This document shows, one piece after another, positions 1-9,675 of a DNA stretch of 64,000 nucleotides (the first letter of the stretch is position 1; each line of letters begins with the position of its first letter). Source of the DNA: Bacteroidia bacterium (lineage in GTDB: Bacteria > Bacteroidota > Bacteroidia > UKL13-3); the NCBI GenBank assembly GCA_025454875.1, contig JALONP010000009.1, forward strand, positions 1 to 64,000, given 5' to 3'. The notes under the pieces are model-generated. The model had not been told where the DNA came from, searched no databases, and worked only from the letters and a program-made list of their open reading frames with translations. The translations under genes and the position numbers were made by a program.

Positions 1-182
1 ATGCAGCTTTAAGTTTTAAAACTCCAATTCAATTATTGGAAAATATGTATGTTTGAAATTATACTTTTAACTGGCCCAGAAAACGGGGAAGCTTACAACA
101 TTTGAAGGGTTTAAGCCAGTTGTGTAAATTAATTCATGAAAGAATTTTCTTAAAGTCACGATTCGTTTTGGTTAACAAATGA

Positions 183-419
183 AGTTACTTGTGTTTAATC
201 TACATTTTTAAGGTAAGCAAAATTGAATTTACCAAAGGCGAAACTATTTGTCTGAACTCAGAAGGGCCTTTAATGACCGTTCCTAACGTATTGTCTAACA
301 ATCAACTTGAGTGCATTTGGCTTAATGATGATGTGTGCATTCACTGATTTGATGCCGAACTTGCATTTCCTGATGAGGAAGAAGAGTGGATTGAAGAGAA
401 GAACAAAATAGAGGCTTAG
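183..419 (+). pseudogene. broken DUF2158 (YodC-like) small protein
   Basis: Reading the frame that ends with TAG at 417-419 gives a sequence with the layout of the DUF2158/YodC family: a KGE start strand, then SEGPLMTV, then LECIWL, then a phenylalanine strand followed by an acidic tail (EEEEWIEEK). The frame is interrupted by TGA at 345-347, in the middle of the family domain, and has no ATG upstream of the conserved part; the frame opens after a TGA at 180-182. I read it as a decayed gene. The family has no settled function. The rest of 1-499 shows nothing else I can support. A sequencing error at 345 would be the alternative explanation. Confidence 0.5.
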
Positions 420-499
420 GCAACCTTAAAGCACGCTTTTGAAATACAGGCCCCGATAAGCCAGAAACTTATTGAGGTTGCTGATTGGATAGTAGGGTT

Positions 500-3379
500 T
501 TATGCTAAACCCAATTCCTTTTTCAAGAAGCGGCCAGTATGGCTTTTTTGTTCTTTACAGATTTCTTCAGGGGTACCCACACACAAAACCTCACCACCAT
601 ATTTACCACCTTCTGGGCCAATATCAATTACATGATCCGCTACTTTTACCATATCTAAATTGTGTTCAATGACTAGGACTGTATTTCCTTTATCAACTAA
701 TTTTTGCAATACATCCAACAGCACTTTCACATCATCAAAATGCAGACCTGTGGTAGGTTCATCTAAAATATAAAAGGTGTTTCCGGTATCACGTTTACTT
801 AATTCTGTTGCAAGCTTTACACGTTGTGCTTCACCGCCACTTAATGTTGTACTTTGTTGTCCAAGGGTAATATAACCAAGCCCTACATCATTCAGGGCTT
901 CTATTTTGCGTAAAATTTGAGGCGTATTTTCAAAAAATTTCACAGCCTCTTCAATGCTCATGTCCAACACATCATTAATAGATTTTCCTTTAAAACGAAC
1001 TTCCAGTGTTTCACGGTTATAGCGCTTGCCATTGCAAGTTTCGCACTTAACATAAACATCTGGAAGAAAATTCATCTCAATGGTACGCATGCCTGCGCCT
1101 TGGCATGTTTCGCAGCGTCCGCCTTTCACATTAAACGAAAACCTTCCAGGTTTGTAGCCGCGTATTTTTGCCTCTGGTAAATTGGCAAACAAGTCACGAA
1201 TATTAGCGAAAACCTCAACATATGTTGCTGGATTACTTCGAGGAGTTCGGCCAATTGGGCTTTGGTCTATATCTATTACTTTGTCTACATGTTCAAGCCC
1301 TTCAACTTTTTTATACGGCAATGGTTTTTGGTGCGAACCATAAAAATGTTGTCGTAAAATAGGATACAACGTTTCATTGATAAGCGATGATTTTCCGCTA
1401 CCACTCACACCTGTTACTGCAATCAATTTACCCAAAGGAAAATCAACAGAAACATTTTTTAAGTTGTTACCTGTCGCGCCTTTAATAACTAATTTTTTCC
1501 CACTCCCTTTTCTTCTTTTTTTTGGTATTTCAATTTCTTTTTTGCCATTTAAATATTGGGCTGTGGCAGAGTTTGACTTCATTATTTCTGCTAAAGTACC
1601 TTGCGCTGCAATATGTCCGCCATGCACTCCAGCACCATATCCAATATCCAAGATATAATCACTTTCAGCCATCATGTCTTTGTCGTGTTCAACCACAATT
1701 ACACTGTTGCCAACATCTCGTAGTTCTTTTAATGAATCAATTAATCGGTTGTTATCACGCTGGTGCAAGCCTATACTGGGTTCATCCAAAATATAAAGTA
1801 CTCCGACCAAGTGTGAGCCAATTTGTGTTGCTAATCGAATTCTTTGTGCTTCCCCTCCGCTTAACGTTCGTGCAGGAGAATTAAGGGTTAAGTAATCGAT
1901 GCCAACTCCTCTTAAAAACTGTATGCGGCTTCTTATTTCCTTTAGAATTTCAGTAGCAATAAGTTGTTGTTTTGCATTCAAGTACTTATCAATTTCGTTT
2001 TTAAACCATTCGCCTAATGCCGTTATTTCCATAGAAGCTAAGTCTGCTATGTTTTTATCGCCAATGCGGTAATGCAAGCCCTCTTTTTTAATGCGTGCCC
2101 CATTGCATTCTGGGCAGGTATCAATTGTCATAAACTCCTCTGCCCAACGAACAACTGAGTCTGCACTTTTTTCGTGATAATGCCTTGTAATAAACGGAAT
2201 AAGACCCTCCCAGGTAGAGGTGTAATTTTGAGTGTAACCGCTTGTGTAGGTATATGGAATAACGATGGGTTCGTCTGTTCCAAATAGTATAATATCTAGC
2301 GCCTCTCTTTTCAGTTTTTCAATGGGGTCGGCAAAACTAAAGTGGTATACTTTGGCCAAAGCTCTTAATTGAGCAAACGTCCAATTGTCTCTTGGTTCAC
2401 CTAATGGGGCAAGTGCACCTTTATTTATGCTCAATTTTTTATCGGGAATGATGTTGTTTTCGTCAAGCAAGCTCACTACGCCTAGTCCATCACATTTTGG
2501 GCAAGCACCGTAAGGTGAGTTAAACGAAAAGGTATTGGGTTGGGCTTCATCATAACTGATTCCGCTTTTTGGGTCCATTAAGAACTTACTGAAATGAAAC
2601 ACGCGCTCGTTTTTTCCTTCACCCTCTATTAATACAAGGGTTCCTTTTCCCATTTTTAAAGCGCTTTTTACACTTTCTCCAATTCTAAATCGAGCATCTT
2701 TTTTGGGTTCTATCCGATCGATTAGCACTTCAATATCATGAATTTTGTAACGGTCGGCTTGCATTTTCGGGGAGATTTCTTTGAGTTCGCCATCAACTCT
2801 TACTTTGGTAAATCCTTGTTTGCGAATTTGTTCGAAAAGCTCTCTATAATGGCCTTTTCGGCCTTTGATTAATGGAGCTAAAATGGCAATCTTTTTATTT
2901 TCAAACTGGTTAATAATGTTTGCAATAATTTGCTCCTCAGTCATCTTCACCATTTTTTCGCCACTTACATAACTGTACGCATCAGCAGCACGAGCGAAAA
3001 GTAGGCGCATGAAATCATAAATTTCAGTAATGGTGCCAACAGTAGAGCGTGGATTTTTGTTCACCGTTTTTTGCTCAATAGCGATAACAGGAGATAGGCC
3101 ATTGATTTTGTCAACATCAGGTCGTTCCATGTTGCCGATAAACTGACGCGCATAAGCACTAAAGCTTTCCATATATCTTCGTTGTCCTTCGGCAAAAATG
3201 GTATCGAATGCCAAGGACGATTTTCCGCTACCGCTTAAACCGGTAATAGTAACCAGTTTGTTTCGTGGAATACGCACATCTATGTTTTTTAAGTTGTGTT
3301 CCCTTGCTCCTAACACCTCAATGTATTCGCTTTCTAAACTAGTCAATGGACTCGCTTTTTTTATTCGTTCTTTTTTCAT
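500..3379 (-). CDS. uvrA: excinuclease ABC subunit A
   Basis: This is the damage-recognition ATPase of nucleotide excision repair; as a dimer it loads UvrB on lesions. The 959-residue length fits the family. The first Walker A (GLSGSGKSS) is near residue 49 and the second (GVSGSGKSS) near 661; the ABC signatures LSGGEAQRIRLA and LSGGEAQRVKLA lie near 506 and 847. The zinc-binding CxxC pairs CPKC/CPEC and CETC...CETC are present, and the C-terminal half keeps the ILDEPTTGLHFDD Walker B. The gene stands alone, divergent from the lipoprotein gene at 3510. The ATG at 3379 gives a short basic N-terminal tail before the conserved IEVLGAREHNLKN. I see no LexA-type operator. Confidence 0.97.
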   Translation of the reverse strand: MKKERIKKASPLTSLESEYIEVLGAREHNLKNIDVRIPRNKLVTITGLSGSGKSSLAFDTIFAEGQRRYMESFSAYARQFIGNMERPDVDKINGLSPVIAIEQKTVNKNPRSTVGTITEIYDFMRLLFARAADAYSYVSGEKMVKMTEEQIIANIINQFENKKIAILAPLIKGRKGHYRELFEQIRKQGFTKVRVDGELKEISPKMQADRYKIHDIEVLIDRIEPKKDARFRIGESVKSALKMGKGTLVLIEGEGKNERVFHFSKFLMDPKSGISYDEAQPNTFSFNSPYGACPKCDGLGVVSLLDENNIIPDKKLSINKGALAPLGEPRDNWTFAQLRALAKVYHFSFADPIEKLKREALDIILFGTDEPIVIPYTYTSGYTQNYTSTWEGLIPFITRHYHEKSADSVVRWAEEFMTIDTCPECNGARIKKEGLHYRIGDKNIADLASMEITALGEWFKNEIDKYLNAKQQLIATEILKEIRSRIQFLRGVGIDYLTLNSPARTLSGGEAQRIRLATQIGSHLVGVLYILDEPSIGLHQRDNNRLIDSLKELRDVGNSVIVVEHDKDMMAESDYILDIGYGAGVHGGHIAAQGTLAEIMKSNSATAQYLNGKKEIEIPKKRRKGSGKKLVIKGATGNNLKNVSVDFPLGKLIAVTGVSGSGKSSLINETLYPILRQHFYGSHQKPLPYKKVEGLEHVDKVIDIDQSPIGRTPRSNPATYVEVFANIRDLFANLPEAKIRGYKPGRFSFNVKGGRCETCQGAGMRTIEMNFLPDVYVKCETCNGKRYNRETLEVRFKGKSINDVLDMSIEEAVKFFENTPQILRKIEALNDVGLGYITLGQQSTTLSGGEAQRVKLATELSKRDTGNTFYILDEPTTGLHFDDVKVLLDVLQKLVDKGNTVLVIEHNLDMVKVADHVIDIGPEGGKYGGEVLCVGTPEEICKEQKSHTGRFLKKELGLA

Positions 3380-3509
3380 GAAGATTTTACTTGACCAAAC
3401 AGGCTGTTAAAATAGCAACCCAAAACCAATATTGTTTTAAAAATCGGTTAATCATCGTATTTACTTTGTTTTAGACGGAATACACTTTTGTATAAATTTT
3501 TAGAATGAC

Positions 3510-3959
3510 ATGAAATACAGATTAACATTAACATTTACACTTGGATTCTTTGCCGCTTTGCTTGCCTCGTGTGAAAAGGAAGAAACAAAGCCAGCACAAT
3601 TAGTGAATACTAACAATGTAAAAGGATTTGCATGTAAGATTGACGGAAGCGACTTTGTAGCCGACTCAGGACGGGTAAATTTTTACGCTGGAGGAATGAC
3701 TGTAATTGCCTATAAGGGCGGAGCCTCGGCATTCGAAATCAATACAATTACACCGCTGGTTGCACAGAAGCCTTTTTCTGGACGAACGCTACTAACTTAT
3801 ATTAGCGGGAACAACTTGTTCGGAAGTATATCTGGAACACTCAATATTGAATTAGCAGATTCGGTATCAGCAAGCAGCAAAGGTACATTTAACGCCATTA
3901 TTCAAAACAATCAAGACAGCTCAGTGCTTACCATAAGTGACGGAGCTTTTATTCTCTAA
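3510..3959 (+). CDS. putative lipoprotein, DUF6252-like
   Basis: A 149-residue protein with a lipoprotein signal peptide: basic start, hydrophobic run, then a lipobox ending LLASC at about residue 20, followed by the acidic and Thr/Pro-rich linker typical of surface or periplasmic lipoproteins. The mature part begins with an FACKIDGSDFVAD segment and continues as alternating beta strands with no charged clusters, which resembles the small DUF6252 lipoproteins of Bacteroidota. That assignment is by eye only. The role is unknown. It lies between divergent uvrA and a convergent hypothetical gene, so it is probably transcribed alone. Confidence 0.75.
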   Translation: MKYRLTLTFTLGFFAALLASCEKEETKPAQLVNTNNVKGFACKIDGSDFVADSGRVNFYAGGMTVIAYKGGASAFEINTITPLVAQKPFSGRTLLTYISGNNLFGSISGTLNIELADSVSASSKGTFNAIIQNNQDSSVLTISDGAFIL

Positions 3960-3997
3960 TTTTAAACTATGGTCCCTTTTCGTCTTGTTGGTTATAA

Positions 3998-4564
3998 TTA
4001 GCCTAATCTTCGTTGCATGGTATGCTGAACGGTGTTATACACTTGTATTGGGCTCAGTTTTCTCCAATTTAATTGATCTAAGGTTCCTCCAAAATTGAGG
4101 TAATAGTCAATATTATTATCGCGAAACTCTTGTAATACGTGCTCTTGAAAATTTACTGCCGCAATCCAACCATCTTCCACATCTTGAAACCACTCTTCGT
4201 AATAAGAGTCGTCACTTCCATGAAAATTCAAAACGTTTTCTCCAATCAAGATAAACTTTTGAATTCCGTGTTCCATTAATACTTCCAGCACATCTCTTTT
4301 CAAAAACATGATGTCGTTTGTTACCGCATCGTTCCATTCGCCTATCATTTCGATAATTGCAAATCCTTCTTGGTAATCAGCAAATAAAATTTTGATATAT
4401 AATGTAGGAGAACCAAAAGCATCCCATTGTGGGTGTAATAAATAGTTATAAACTTGATTTGTGTACTCAAACTCGCTGTACTCGCGCTCATAAAATGGTG
4501 ATCGCATATCGTCTTCGGAACGGTATAAGTCGCGCCATCTGTAATGAGGTTCGAGGTCTTGCAT
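3998..4564 (-). CDS. conserved Bacteroidota hypothetical protein
   Basis: About 188 residues from the ATG at 4564. I chose this start, rather than the frame's first ATG at 4717, because the conserved part begins just after it (PHYRWRDLY) and because the longer form would run across the metK promoter and into metK itself. The sequence is rich in aromatic and acidic residues (EFEYTNQVYNYLLHPQWDAFGSPTLY, shortened here; DSYYEEWFQD) and has no signal peptide or membrane segment, so it is likely cytoplasmic. I recognise it as a family found next to housekeeping genes in Bacteroidota but know of no function. It diverges from metK. Confidence 0.75.
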   Translation of the reverse strand: MQDLEPHYRWRDLYRSEDDMRSPFYEREYSEFEYTNQVYNYLLHPQWDAFGSPTLYIKILFADYQEGFAIIEMIGEWNDAVTNDIMFLKRDVLEVLMEHGIQKFILIGENVLNFHGSDDSYYEEWFQDVEDGWIAAVNFQEHVLQEFRDNNIDYYLNFGGTLDQLNWRKLSPIQVYNTVQHTMQRRLG

Positions 4565-4628
4565 ATGGTTCAAAAATAGGTAGTACTTGAGTTGTTTTCC
4601 ATGTATTAGCAGGTAATTTTTTTTGCCC

Positions 4629-4658
4629 TTTGCAACTTGCTGTAAAAGTGTATTTTTG
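4629..4658 (+). promoter_or_regulatory. metK promoter, Bacteroidota sigma type
   Basis: TTTG at 4629-4632, an 18-base spacer, then TATTTTTG at 4651-4658 match the TTTG/TAnnTTTG form of the primary Bacteroidota sigma factor. The start codon at 4701 is 42 bases beyond the -7 box, leaving a leader of roughly 35 bases. That is too short for a SAM riboswitch. Confidence 0.65.
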
Positions 4659-4700
4659 CCCTGCTTTAAACGAAAATAAACTATTAAATTATCATAACGA

Positions 4701-5954
4701 ATGTCGTACTTATTCACTTCAGAGTCGGTTAGCGAGGGGCACCCGGATAAAGTTGCCGATCAAATTTCAGATGCACTTATTGACAACTTTTTAGCGTTTG
4801 ACGCTGATTCAAAAGTTGCTTGCGAAACCTTGGTAACAACGGGCCAAGTTGTATTAGCAGGGGAAGTAAAATCTAAAGCATATCTTGATGTTCAAACGAT
4901 TGCAAGAGATGTAATCAAGAAAATTGGGTACACCAAAAGCGAATACATGTTTGAAGCGAACTCATGTGGGGTATTGAGTGCTATACATGAACAAAGTGCT
5001 GATATCAACCAGGGGGTTGATCGTAAAAAGAAGCAAGACCAAGGCGCAGGAGACCAAGGAATGATGTTTGGTTACGCTACTGCTGAAACGGACAATTACA
5101 TGCCATTGGCTTTGGATTTAGCACATGGCATTTTAATTGAGCTTGCAGCTTTGCGCAGAGAAAACAAGCAGATAAAATATTTACGCCCTGATGCTAAAAG
5201 CCAAGTAACTTTAGAGTATAATGATAAGAACCAACCCGTTCGTATTGATTCTATTGTTGTTTCAACACAACATGATGACTTTGATACAGAACCCAAAATG
5301 TTGGCTAAAATTAAGAAAGATATCATTGACATCTTAATTCCACGAGTAAAAACCAAATACAAAAAATACGCGCACTTATTTAACAATAAAATCAACTACC
5401 ATATCAACCCAACTGGTAAGTTTGTGATTGGCGGTCCGCATGGCGACACTGGCTTAACAGGTCGCAAAATTATCGTTGATACTTATGGTGGTAAAGGCGC
5501 ACACGGTGGAGGTGCCTTCTCGGGTAAGGATCCAAGTAAAGTTGATAGAAGTGCTGCTTATGCCACACGCCATATTGCTAAGAACCTTGTAGCAGCGGGC
5601 GTTTGTACAGAAGTGTTGGTGCAAGTAAGCTATGCAATCGGTGTAAAAGATCCAATGGGTATTTACATCAATACCAATGGAACGGCAAAAGTTAAAATGA
5701 CAGATGGCCAAATCGCTAAGGTGGTCGAGAAATTATTTGACATGACTCCTTATGGAATTGAAACCCGTTTGAAACTACGCAATCCTATTTACAGCGAGAC
5801 AGCCGCTTATGGTCATATGGGGCGTAAAAACGAAACGGTAACGAAAACTTTTGTTTCGCCAGATGGCAAAAAGGTAACCAAAAAGGTTGAACTGTTTACT
5901 TGGGAAAAATTGGACTATGTTCAACAAGTAAAAAAGGCGTTCGCAATTAAATAA
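4701..5954 (+). CDS. metK: S-adenosylmethionine synthetase
   Basis: Makes S-adenosylmethionine from methionine and ATP, releasing phosphate and pyrophosphate; cytoplasmic tetramer. The 417 residues show the ATP-binding [13 protein letters not shown] near the start, the [12 protein letters not shown] hexapeptide region near residue 115, and the phosphate-binding [19 protein letters not shown] region near 270. The length agrees with Bacteroidota homologues. It has its own promoter and ends in a strong hairpin, so it is a single-gene unit. With metH and metG in this window it covers much of the methionine cycle, although the three genes are not linked in one operon. Confidence 0.97.
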   Translation: MSYLFTSESVSEGHPDKVADQISDALIDNFLAFDADSKVACETLVTTGQVVLAGEVKSKAYLDVQTIARDVIKKIGYTKSEYMFEANSCGVLSAIHEQSADINQGVDRKKKQDQGAGDQGMMFGYATAETDNYMPLALDLAHGILIELAALRRENKQIKYLRPDAKSQVTLEYNDKNQPVRIDSIVVSTQHDDFDTEPKMLAKIKKDIIDILIPRVKTKYKKYAHLFNNKINYHINPTGKFVIGGPHGDTGLTGRKIIVDTYGGKGAHGGGAFSGKDPSKVDRSAAYATRHIAKNLVAAGVCTEVLVQVSYAIGVKDPMGIYINTNGTAKVKMTDGQIAKVVEKLFDMTPYGIETRLKLRNPIYSETAAYGHMGRKNETVTKTFVSPDGKKVTKKVELFTWEKLDYVQQVKKAFAIK

Positions 5955-5970
5955 ACCAATAGTAAAACAA

Positions 5971-6002
5971 AAAAGGCCAGAGCATAGCTCTGGCCTTTTT
6001 TT
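5971..6002. terminator. bidirectional terminator between metK and the PKD protein gene
   Basis: A 9-bp perfect stem GGCCAGAGC/GCTCTGGCC with a 3-base loop (5975-5995), flanked by an A run on the left and a T run on the right. It can therefore end both metK and the convergent gene whose stop codon sits at 6001-6003. Confidence 0.9.
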
Positions 6003-8547
6003 ATGGCGCCACTACTAGTTTTTTACTTAAGGAAACATTAGGGTGTGATACAATGATATTGTAGATGCCCGCTGGTAAATCATGTTGATATTGGTAGTTT
6101 ATACCTGTGAAGGGAGCTTTAAATACAACTGCTCCTTTTGAGTCATATATTGCAATTAACGCATTGGAGACCGGAGAAGAGAACGAAAGGTCAAACCAAC
6201 CTTGACTCGGGTTGGGGAAAACAGCAAAAGGCGGAGCGTCTTCATCATTTAAAGAGGTGAGGATAAAGCACTGAATAAAATTTCGCTGAACAAGTGTGTC
6301 GAGGCATTGGCCAGCGGCTGTTTGTGCTATCAATGTTATATCATAAGAACCAGAGTCACTGTAAGTATATGTGGGAGAAATTTGCGTTGAAGAGTTACCA
6401 TCACCGAATTGCCAGTTGTAAATATAGGCATTGCTATTGGTTGTTTGGTTTGTGAACCTAACGGTGTAGGGTCTGCTTGTAAACAGTTGTTTATTTGCAA
6501 TGAAAGCTAAAGGCAAATCTCGGTTAATGGTAATACGCATGGTATCGCTATATGAGCATTCGCCTTTACTTACGGTAACGATATAGTCTTGGTTAGTTGT
6601 TGCAACCAGGGTTGGACTCGCAATAAACGGATTGTTTAAGCCTGTTTGCGGAAACCATGAGAAAGTACCTCCAGAAACACCACTTGAAGAGGCAGCGAGC
6701 GTAGTAGTTGTTCCGCAAATTACGGTACGGTCGCTACCCGCAAAAACAGTAAACGGAACCACTTCAACGGTAACAGTATCTGCTGCAATACATCCACCCT
6801 TGGTGGCAGTTACAATGTAATTTGTTGTTGTAGTGGGAGTAGCATTTGGTGAAGCTACCGTAAAACTCGATAAGCCACTTGTTGGTGACCACGCATAAGA
6901 AACGCCAGTGGTGTTAACAGAAGTAGTTAAAGTGGTTGAAGCACTACAGGTAATAGTGCGATCTGTTCCAGCGCTTACTTGCATTGGGTTAACAGTTACT
7001 GTTACAGAGTCTGACGCGCGACAAGTACCTTTTGTTGCAATCACGGCATAGGTTGTGGTTTGAAGAGGCAATGCGTTAACGGTGGCAGCAGTTGTTGAGT
7101 TAAGGCCGATACTTGGACTCCATTGGTAAATGAGCCCCGAACTAATATTTGAAGAAGTGTTGATGTTCACAGCAGTGCCACAAACCACCGACTGGTCTAC
7201 ACCGGCATTGATGATAAGTGGAGTCACGGCAATGGTTATAGTATCAAAAGCAGTACAACCATTAAAGCTAGCAGCAATTACATACGTTGTAGTCGTATCT
7301 GGTGTTGCTATTGGAGAGGCAATGGCGGGGTTACTTAAATACTGTGTTGGGAACCAACTGAAGGAAACGCCCGTTGTGCGGTTGGTTGCTGCTGTTAGCG
7401 TTGTATTGTTAGAGCAAATAATTGTTTTGTCGCTGCCAGCATTTACCGAGATCAGACTACTGTTAACAAATAAGTTTCTTTGGGTTCGACTTACACACCC
7501 ACCATTGCTTATTGAGAGCGAAGCAGTATATGTTCCTGCGATTGGATATAGCCATTTAATATTGGTTCTAGCGGTTGTGTCAATAGTGCCATCATTGTTA
7601 AAGTCCCATTGGTAAATGCCATCTAAAGGAGCAACTGATGAGTCTAGAAAAACTACAGGCGTGGTTGTACAGCTTGTTGTGCTTTGAAATCCAAAAGCAG
7701 CAATTGGAAAAGCCCTAACCAAAGCATTTGTTTGAGCCGAGGTGCTGCAGCCGTTGCTATCAATTACTCGAACGGTTGGGTTAAAGATTCCAGGATTTGG
7801 GTATCTGTACAAAAGAGAGCCAGAGGTCGTAAAGTCGGTATTTCCATCGTCATCAACATCCCAAAGATATTGACTGTTTGGAGTGGTGGACCCAAAGCTC
7901 AGAAGTTGTGTAGAATCTCCAGCGCAAACAGTATCTGCGGTTATCACAATTGACGGAAGCGCTCGAACAAGAATCGTAACGAAGCCTTGGTCTTGACAAC
8001 CAGAAGAGTCTACGATCCGCAAACTTGCGGTAAATGAGTTAGGTGCTGTAGTAGCAATATTGATAGATCCTTTTGTTGTGCTATCATCAATGATGCCATC
8101 AGTTGTGTAATCCCAAAACCATTTTTGACTATTGGAATCGGTTTGAGAAGAGAGGTCGTTAATCACTACAGTTTGCCCTGCACATACCGGAGAGCCTGTA
8201 ATTGAAACACGAGGCTTTAGGCCTACAACAAGCTGTTTTGTAACAGTTGATGCACAACCCGAGGTGTCTCTGATTGTTAATGAAACCGTAAACGAGCCAG
8301 CTTGCGTGGGTACCCAAATTGTTGACCCAAAGGTTTGGTCGTCAATAATAGAGTCTGTGGTAAAGTCCCAAGCATATTGGTGTTGTCCACTGTCTACCGA
8401 CAATGAAGAGTCTACCAATCGTGCGGTATCTCCCAAACAAATTGCTTGAACGACAAAATTGGGTGTTGCAGAAACAGGGCACTGAGCCTGAGCCCAATTA
8501 TTGAACCCTAGAATTAAAACTGTAAAAAGCAGTATCGCATTTTTCAT
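6001..8547 (-). CDS. secreted PKD-repeat protein with Type IX sorting domain
   Basis: About 848 residues from the ATG at 8547; an ATG two codons earlier (8553) is equally possible. The frame extends to 8682, but that part carries no signal sequence. After a signal peptide ending near AQAQ come four PKD-like modules with W-D-x-x-x-D/G motifs (YAWDFTTD, WFWDYTTDG, YLWDVDDDG, YQWDFNNDG), then four related modules of about 78 residues each starting xxAGxDxxxxC and ending in a TVTV-type strand. Next is a fifth PKD (YNWQFGDGNSS), and the protein ends in a T9SS type A sorting domain (FPNPSQGWFDLSF ... PAGIYNIIV ... KKLVV). It is likely exported through the outer membrane and anchored or released at the surface as an adhesin-like protein. 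No enzymatic domain is seen. Confidence 0.88.
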   Translation of the reverse strand: MKNAILLFTVLILGFNNWAQAQCPVSATPNFVVQAICLGDTARLVDSSLSVDSGQHQYAWDFTTDSIIDDQTFGSTIWVPTQAGSFTVSLTIRDTSGCASTVTKQLVVGLKPRVSITGSPVCAGQTVVINDLSSQTDSNSQKWFWDYTTDGIIDDSTTKGSINIATTAPNSFTASLRIVDSSGCQDQGFVTILVRALPSIVITADTVCAGDSTQLLSFGSTTPNSQYLWDVDDDGNTDFTTSGSLLYRYPNPGIFNPTVRVIDSNGCSTSAQTNALVRAFPIAAFGFQSTTSCTTTPVVFLDSSVAPLDGIYQWDFNNDGTIDTTARTNIKWLYPIAGTYTASLSISNGGCVSRTQRNLFVNSSLISVNAGSDKTIICSNNTTLTAATNRTTGVSFSWFPTQYLSNPAIASPIATPDTTTTYVIAASFNGCTAFDTITIAVTPLIINAGVDQSVVCGTAVNINTSSNISSGLIYQWSPSIGLNSTTAATVNALPLQTTTYAVIATKGTCRASDSVTVTVNPMQVSAGTDRTITCSASTTLTTSVNTTGVSYAWSPTSGLSSFTVASPNATPTTTTNYIVTATKGGCIAADTVTVEVVPFTVFAGSDRTVICGTTTTLAASSSGVSGGTFSWFPQTGLNNPFIASPTLVATTNQDYIVTVSKGECSYSDTMRITINRDLPLAFIANKQLFTSRPYTVRFTNQTTNSNAYIYNWQFGDGNSSTQISPTYTYSDSGSYDITLIAQTAAGQCLDTLVQRNFIQCFILTSLNDEDAPPFAVFPNPSQGWFDLSFSSPVSNALIAIYDSKGAVVFKAPFTGINYQYQHDLPAGIYNIIVSHPNVSLSKKLVVAP

Positions 8548-8765
8548 TTGCATAGGCAAAAGTGTATTTCCGAAAGTACATATCTGATTGCTTATGCCAA
8601 TTTGCCTTATCAACAGCATTGGTGTGTATGGATAGCTGCATTTACAGTAAACAAGACAGGTTTTAGGGATAAGCGGCTCCATTTATTGGTTAAAGCGCAG
8701 CGTGTTTATGCTAGTATAGTTCGCAAATTATCTAACTAAAGGTAAGTTTACTATAATTTAGCGCC

Positions 8766-9491
8766 ATGTTTAAACAAGTCTTGTTTTGGGTTTTCTTTAT
8801 GTTGATTCATATTCCAAAGGTGAGGAGCCAAAGTGAAGCAAACAGTCTTGGCTCTTGGAATATTGTCAACATGAGGTTGCAAGTGGGGTCACGTTGGGGC
8901 GTTTTTTTGGAGCCTCAAATAAGGAGTCTACAATTTTACAATCAATTTCACTACTACGAGGTCAAAGGCGGTTTAACGTATCGCATAAATGAGCAACTAG
9001 CATTAACGGCCTCTTTGGGTACTTACCAAACATATGCTGAGGGGGGCAATTTTGAGCTACCGCAATTGCAAGACGAGTTAAGAAGCTGGTTTCAAATTGC
9101 AGCTCGAAATCAAGTTGGTCGTGTGCGGATAGAACACCGATATCGAATGGAGCAACGCTTCACGCAAACAGGTTATCGTAACCGATTTCGGTATCGGCTT
9201 CAGTTATTATCTCCAATTAATACGCTAAACATTGAGCCAAAAACGTGGTATTTGGTAGCTTGGAATGAACTGTTTTTAACAAATGAGGAACCTTATTTTG
9301 AGCGCAACCGAATATTTGGTGGAATAGGATATGAAGTAAGTAAATCGCTGGCTTTGCAAACAGGATATATTCACCAATACGATTATCAGCTGACCGATGA
9401 AACGGGTAGAGACTTTTTGCAAGTGTCATTGTTGTTTCAAATAGATATGCAAAAGCGGCAAAGAGAGTTTGTACCGAACACAGTGAATTGA
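8766..9491 (+). CDS. DUF2490 family outer membrane beta-barrel protein
   Basis: The 241 residues start with a signal peptide (cleavage near VRSQS) and continue as alternating amphipathic strands rich in aromatic residues and arginine, for example FYNQFHYYEVKGGLTYRI and RIEHRYRMEQRF. This RxExRYRxEQRF pattern and the N-terminal GSWNIVN are typical of DUF2490 proteins, which are predicted small outer-membrane barrels of unknown function. The gene is divergent from the PKD protein gene with 218 bases between the start codons, where I see no convincing full promoter on either strand. It ends before a shared terminator with tRNA-Glu. Confidence 0.85.
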   Translation: MFKQVLFWVFFMLIHIPKVRSQSEANSLGSWNIVNMRLQVGSRWGVFLEPQIRSLQFYNQFHYYEVKGGLTYRINEQLALTASLGTYQTYAEGGNFELPQLQDELRSWFQIAARNQVGRVRIEHRYRMEQRFTQTGYRNRFRYRLQLLSPINTLNIEPKTWYLVAWNELFLTNEEPYFERNRIFGGIGYEVSKSLALQTGYIHQYDYQLTDETGRDFLQVSLLFQIDMQKRQREFVPNTVN

Positions 9492-9552
9492 TTAGGGTTT
9501 AGCCATTGTCCGCGGGCAATATGTAACAGGTAAAGACCAAAGAAGAGGGCAT

Positions 9553-9584
9553 AAAAAAAGCCTCACTGAAGGTGAAGCTTTTTA
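9553..9584. terminator. terminator for tRNA-Glu and the DUF2490 gene
   Basis: Imperfect hairpin: AAAAAGC and TCAC arms pair with GTGA and GCTTTTT across one bulged position. On the minus strand it follows the tRNA directly and ends in a T run; on the plus strand it lies about 60 bases past the DUF2490 stop codon, so it can serve both. Confidence 0.7.
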
Positions 9585-9586
9585 TG

Positions 9587-9658
9587 TAGCCCGTAGGAGA
9601 ATCGAACTCCTCTTTTCAGGATGAAAACCTAACGTCCTAACCGATAGACGAACGGGCC
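9587..9658 (-). tRNA. tRNA-Glu (anticodon TTC)
   Basis: The minus strand folds as a 72-base cloverleaf: acceptor GGCCCGT pairs with ACGGGCT (one G-U pair at position 1), the anticodon loop reads TTTTCAT, and the T arm is GGAG-TTCGATT-CTCC. The discriminator is A and CCA is not encoded. The cognate synthetase gltX is in the same window at 60163-61695. Confidence 0.95.
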
Positions 9659-9675
9659 ATTTTGTTTAGGGAGTG

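Noticed and set aside
4659-4700. SAM riboswitch upstream of metK
   Set aside because: The leader is about 35 bases and holds no multi-stem structure; too short for any SAM riboswitch class.
8548-8682. N-terminal extension of the PKD protein
   Set aside because: The 45 extra residues are Cys-rich, lack homology and precede the real signal peptide.
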